A DNA stretch of 64,000 nt from Topomyia yanbarensis (Eukaryota; Arthropoda; Insecta; Diptera; Culicidae): positions 364,304,271 through 364,368,270 of the forward strand of contig NC_080672.1 of assembly GCF_030247195.1 (NCBI RefSeq), read 5' to 3'. Each line of letters begins with the position of its first letter. The stretch's first letter is position 1. The translations under genes were made by a program, and so were the position numbers. Under the pieces are notes generated by a model. It was not told the DNA's origin and ran no database searches. It saw only the letters and a list, made by a program, of their open reading frames with translations. Positions 61,316-64,000 of the stretch are shown here, piece after piece.

Positions 61316-64000
61316 CTAGTTAGTCGTGCCCGTCGTCTGTTGCTCGGTGCGCCAAATTGCCTGTAGCCTACAGGCAAACTGGGTGGTTGCAGTCGAGACT
61401 GCGTTCCACTTCTCCACCGCTTGACACATCCGCTGAATAAGGGTATCAGGGGTTGTGTCCCAGCCACAGACGTCAAGCATTGCTCTTCTTTCGACGCCGA
61501 AACGAGGACATACGAACAGTATGTGCTCGGCAGTTTCGTCTACACCTGGGCAGTCAGGGCAGGCTGGGACTTCCGCGTGCCCGAACCTGTGGAGGTACTG
61601 TCGGAAACAGCCATGGCCTGACAGGAATTGTGTCAGGTGGAAGTGAACTTCCCCATGGGGTCTTCTCACCCAGCTCGATATGCTAGGTATCAGCCGGTGG
61701 GCCCACCTACCTTTCGAGGAGTTATGCCACTCATGCTGCCATCTGGCGACCGAGGTCACCCTGGTGCGCTTGCGGGCTCCTTTATTTCCACGTAGCTCGA
61801 AGCACTCCTCATCTTACCGAATGACCAGCCCGACTGGCATCATGCTCGCTATCACGCAGGATGCATCGTGTGATACCGTGCGGTAGGCAGATATCACTCT
61901 GAGGCACAGCACGCGGTAGGTGCTCTCCAGTTTCTGTAGGTAACTGGTTACCCTCAGTGCTCTTGACCATGACGGGGCGCCGTACCTGTGGATAGAGACG
62001 ACAATGCCTGCCAGTAACCTACGTCTACTGGCGCACACCTTTGAGCTGTTAGACATCATCCTCGATAGTGCCGCAACAGCAGTCGACGCTCTCTTGCATG
62101 TATAGTCGACGCGGCTGCTGAAGGTCAGCTTGTCGTCTATAATGACTCCGAGAGACTTCAGACTCCGCTGTGAGGTGATCACGACTTCTCCCACATGGAT
62201 AACTGCACGTTGTGCCGACTTGCGGTTGCTGACGATAACTACCTCCGTCTTATGATGAGCGAGCTGCAGGCCTCTCGCGCTCATCCATTCCTCCACCGTG
62301 TTGATCGCGTGTTCTGCAGTTGCAGTGACCTCAGGGATTGACTCCTCGTAGACCTCCAAGGTTACGTCGTCGGCAAAGCCGACGATCTTGACCCCAGAAG
62401 GGAATTTCAATCTCAGAACCCCGTCATACATGAGGTTCCATAGCATTGGGCCTAGGATCGAGCCCTGCGGGACTCCGGCGGTAATCGGAACCCTTTTCTG
62501 ACCGGCTTCGGTCTCGTATAGCAGTACGCGGTTCTGGAAGTAGCTTTCCAGGATCCGGTACAGACCCACCGGTAGGCTAAGCCGGTGTAACGAGAGCGCG
62601 ATGTCATCCCAACTTGCGCTGTTGAATGCGTTTTTCACGTCAAGTGTCACTAACGCACAGTATCGAATGCCTCGCCTTTTTCGTTGGATCGCTATCTCGG
62701 CAGTCTTTATCACTGAGTTGATAGCGTCCACCGTGGACTTACCCTTCCGAAAACCTAACTGGTTGCTTGACAGGCCGTCGGTATGGTCTGCGTACGGGGT
62801 TAGATTGGTCTGTACGCCGATGGGTCGCCTGGCGGCTTCCCGGGCTTCGGCAACAACATCAATTTCTGTCTTTTCCATCTATCGGGGAAACGGCACTCGT
62901 CAAGGCATCTCTGTATAGCTAGCCTGAACATGTTCGGGTTCGCTATGATCGCTGCCTTGAGAGCGCTGTTTGGAACTCCATCCGGCTCTGGAGCTTTGTT
63001 CATTGCTAGGCAATTAGCCACTGCGAGTAGTTCTTCATTCGTCACCGGAGCCACCATTTCGGCCGTGCCCGCACTGTCTCGTAGTGCAGGTGGCCAGGGG
63101 CTTGTGGCTCGAGACGGGAAGAGTACTTCGATAATCGTCGCCAACCGATCCGGAGACCGTTCTGGTGGTGAAGAGCCCCCTTTGGTCTTGGCCATCACGA
63201 TTCTGTACGCGTCACCCCACGGATTCGCGTTGGCACTCTAACACAGGTTGTCGAAACACGCTTTCTTGCTGCTTTTAATGGCCTTGTAAAGGGCCAATTT
63301 CGCAGCTCGAAACACTTCACGGCGGTTCTCTCTTGTATCCTCGGTGCTGGCTCTTTGCATCCTACGTCTAGCTCTAAGGCGGGCTGATCGTAGAACTGCA
63401 ATCTCGGCACTCCACCAGTATACCGGGCATCTGCCGTTTCTTGGCAGGGCTTTGCTCGGCATAGTGGCATCGCACGCGCGTGATAGAACGGCTACCAGCG
63501 CATCCCCGCTTAGACTGTCGGTGTTGGCCTCCAGTCCCAGGGCCGCGGTGAAAGCTTCGCTGTCTAAGTGATTGGACTTCCACCCGCGTACCTGACAGGG
63601 ATCTTCCGCTCTCGGATGCTGCACACCGTAGTTGATCCTAAAGCGGATTGCTAAATGATCGCTACGTCAATCCATGCCTCCACCCCGTTTCTACGGAATG
63701 TGCTAGCGGAGCCATTGTTAGCTAGCACAGTATCGACTTTCGCAAGCGCCTCCATTAGCGCTTGGCCCCTGCTATTTGTACAGCGGCTGCCCACTCTGCT
63801 GCCCAAGCGTTAAAGTCTCCCGCTATAACTACCGGTTTCCGGCCCACTAGGTCTGATGAGAGCCTGTCGATCATCTGGTTGAACTGTTCTATGGGCCACC
63901 TTGGTGGAGCGTAGCAGCTACAATAGAACACACCATTGATCTTGGCAATCGCAACACCCTCGGCGGAGGAGTGTATTACTTCTTGAACCAGGAACCGTCC
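61316..64000 (-). pseudogene. Broken ORF2 (endonuclease-reverse transcriptase) of the R1-like LINE
   Basis: Pieces read from right to left. The endonuclease has YAPPRWPIEQF and VVIAGDFNAWA (63780-63950). The linker region ends near 63238. Reverse transcriptase follows, with GFRKGKSTVDAI, AGVPQGSILGPMLWN and the catalytic GFADDVTLEV. The C-terminal part has WAHRLIPSISSWVRRPHGEV and a C-x2-C-x8-H-x4-C knuckle. Visible lesions are a frameshift near 63775, a deletion with frameshift near 63650, an in-frame TAG at 63238, a deletion plus frameshift near 62800-62830 just after the AYRPI motif, and an in-frame TAA at 61814. The element therefore cannot make its own protein. The catalytic FADD is intact. 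Confidence 0.88.

Larger units (their letters stand above)
60461..64000 (-). mobile_element. R1-like non-LTR retrotransposon, truncated by the window end
   Basis: Reading right to left, the element carries an AP-endonuclease segment, a linker, a reverse transcriptase, a C-terminal zinc knuckle, then a tandem-repeat 3' region and an A-rich end near 60461-60490. Domain order and motifs fit the R1 clade and its relatives. It lies antisense to MED13, downstream of the last exon seen. The 5' end is beyond 64000. Confidence 0.85.

Overview
The window looks like nuclear DNA from an Aedes-type mosquito. The evidence is an insect MED13 homologue with very large introns, a Feilai-like tRNA-derived SINE, remnants of mosquito-type LINEs, many small inverted-repeat elements and an AT-rich background. 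I cannot name the species.

One large gene organises the window: MED13 (Drosophila skuld), the large subunit of the Mediator CDK8 kinase module, read on the + strand. Eleven coding exons can be placed at 19772-19856, 27773-27856, 28191-28540, 28609-29242, 36986-37279, 53153-53342, 53407-57295, 57366-57598, 57667-58512, 58584-58728 and 58803-58948. All junctions are GT-AG and every phase matches, giving about 2,298 continuous codons without a stop. The first coding exon(s) and the last exon(s) were not found; they probably lie outside the window.

Layout: 1-19771 is intron or upstream DNA with dispersed repeats, a fold-back element (4639-5375), a 3.3-kb terminal-repeat pair (12009-15340) and a LINE fragment. 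Three giant introns (7.9, 7.7 and 15.9 kb) separate the 5' exons and are packed with nested elements. The 3' half of the gene (53153-58948) is compact, with introns of 64-74 bp and no transposons. After 58948 another intron or the 3' flank holds a decayed R1-like LINE on the minus strand that runs off the window.

The most interesting object is a small open reading frame at 36612-36788, nested in a MED13 intron on the same strand. It predicts a 58-residue secreted peptide: a hydrophobic signal peptide followed by 39 residues with eight cysteines, and a polyadenylation signal 35 nt after the stop. I do not recognise its family. Other notable structures are a near-perfect 332-bp palindrome inside an element that itself interrupts a 2.6-kb fold-back, a fold-back carrying a 16-bp motif array in both arms, a dispersed repeat built from about 330-bp units, an exact 211-bp tandem duplication, and a consistent antisense orientation of all five LINE remnants relative to MED13.
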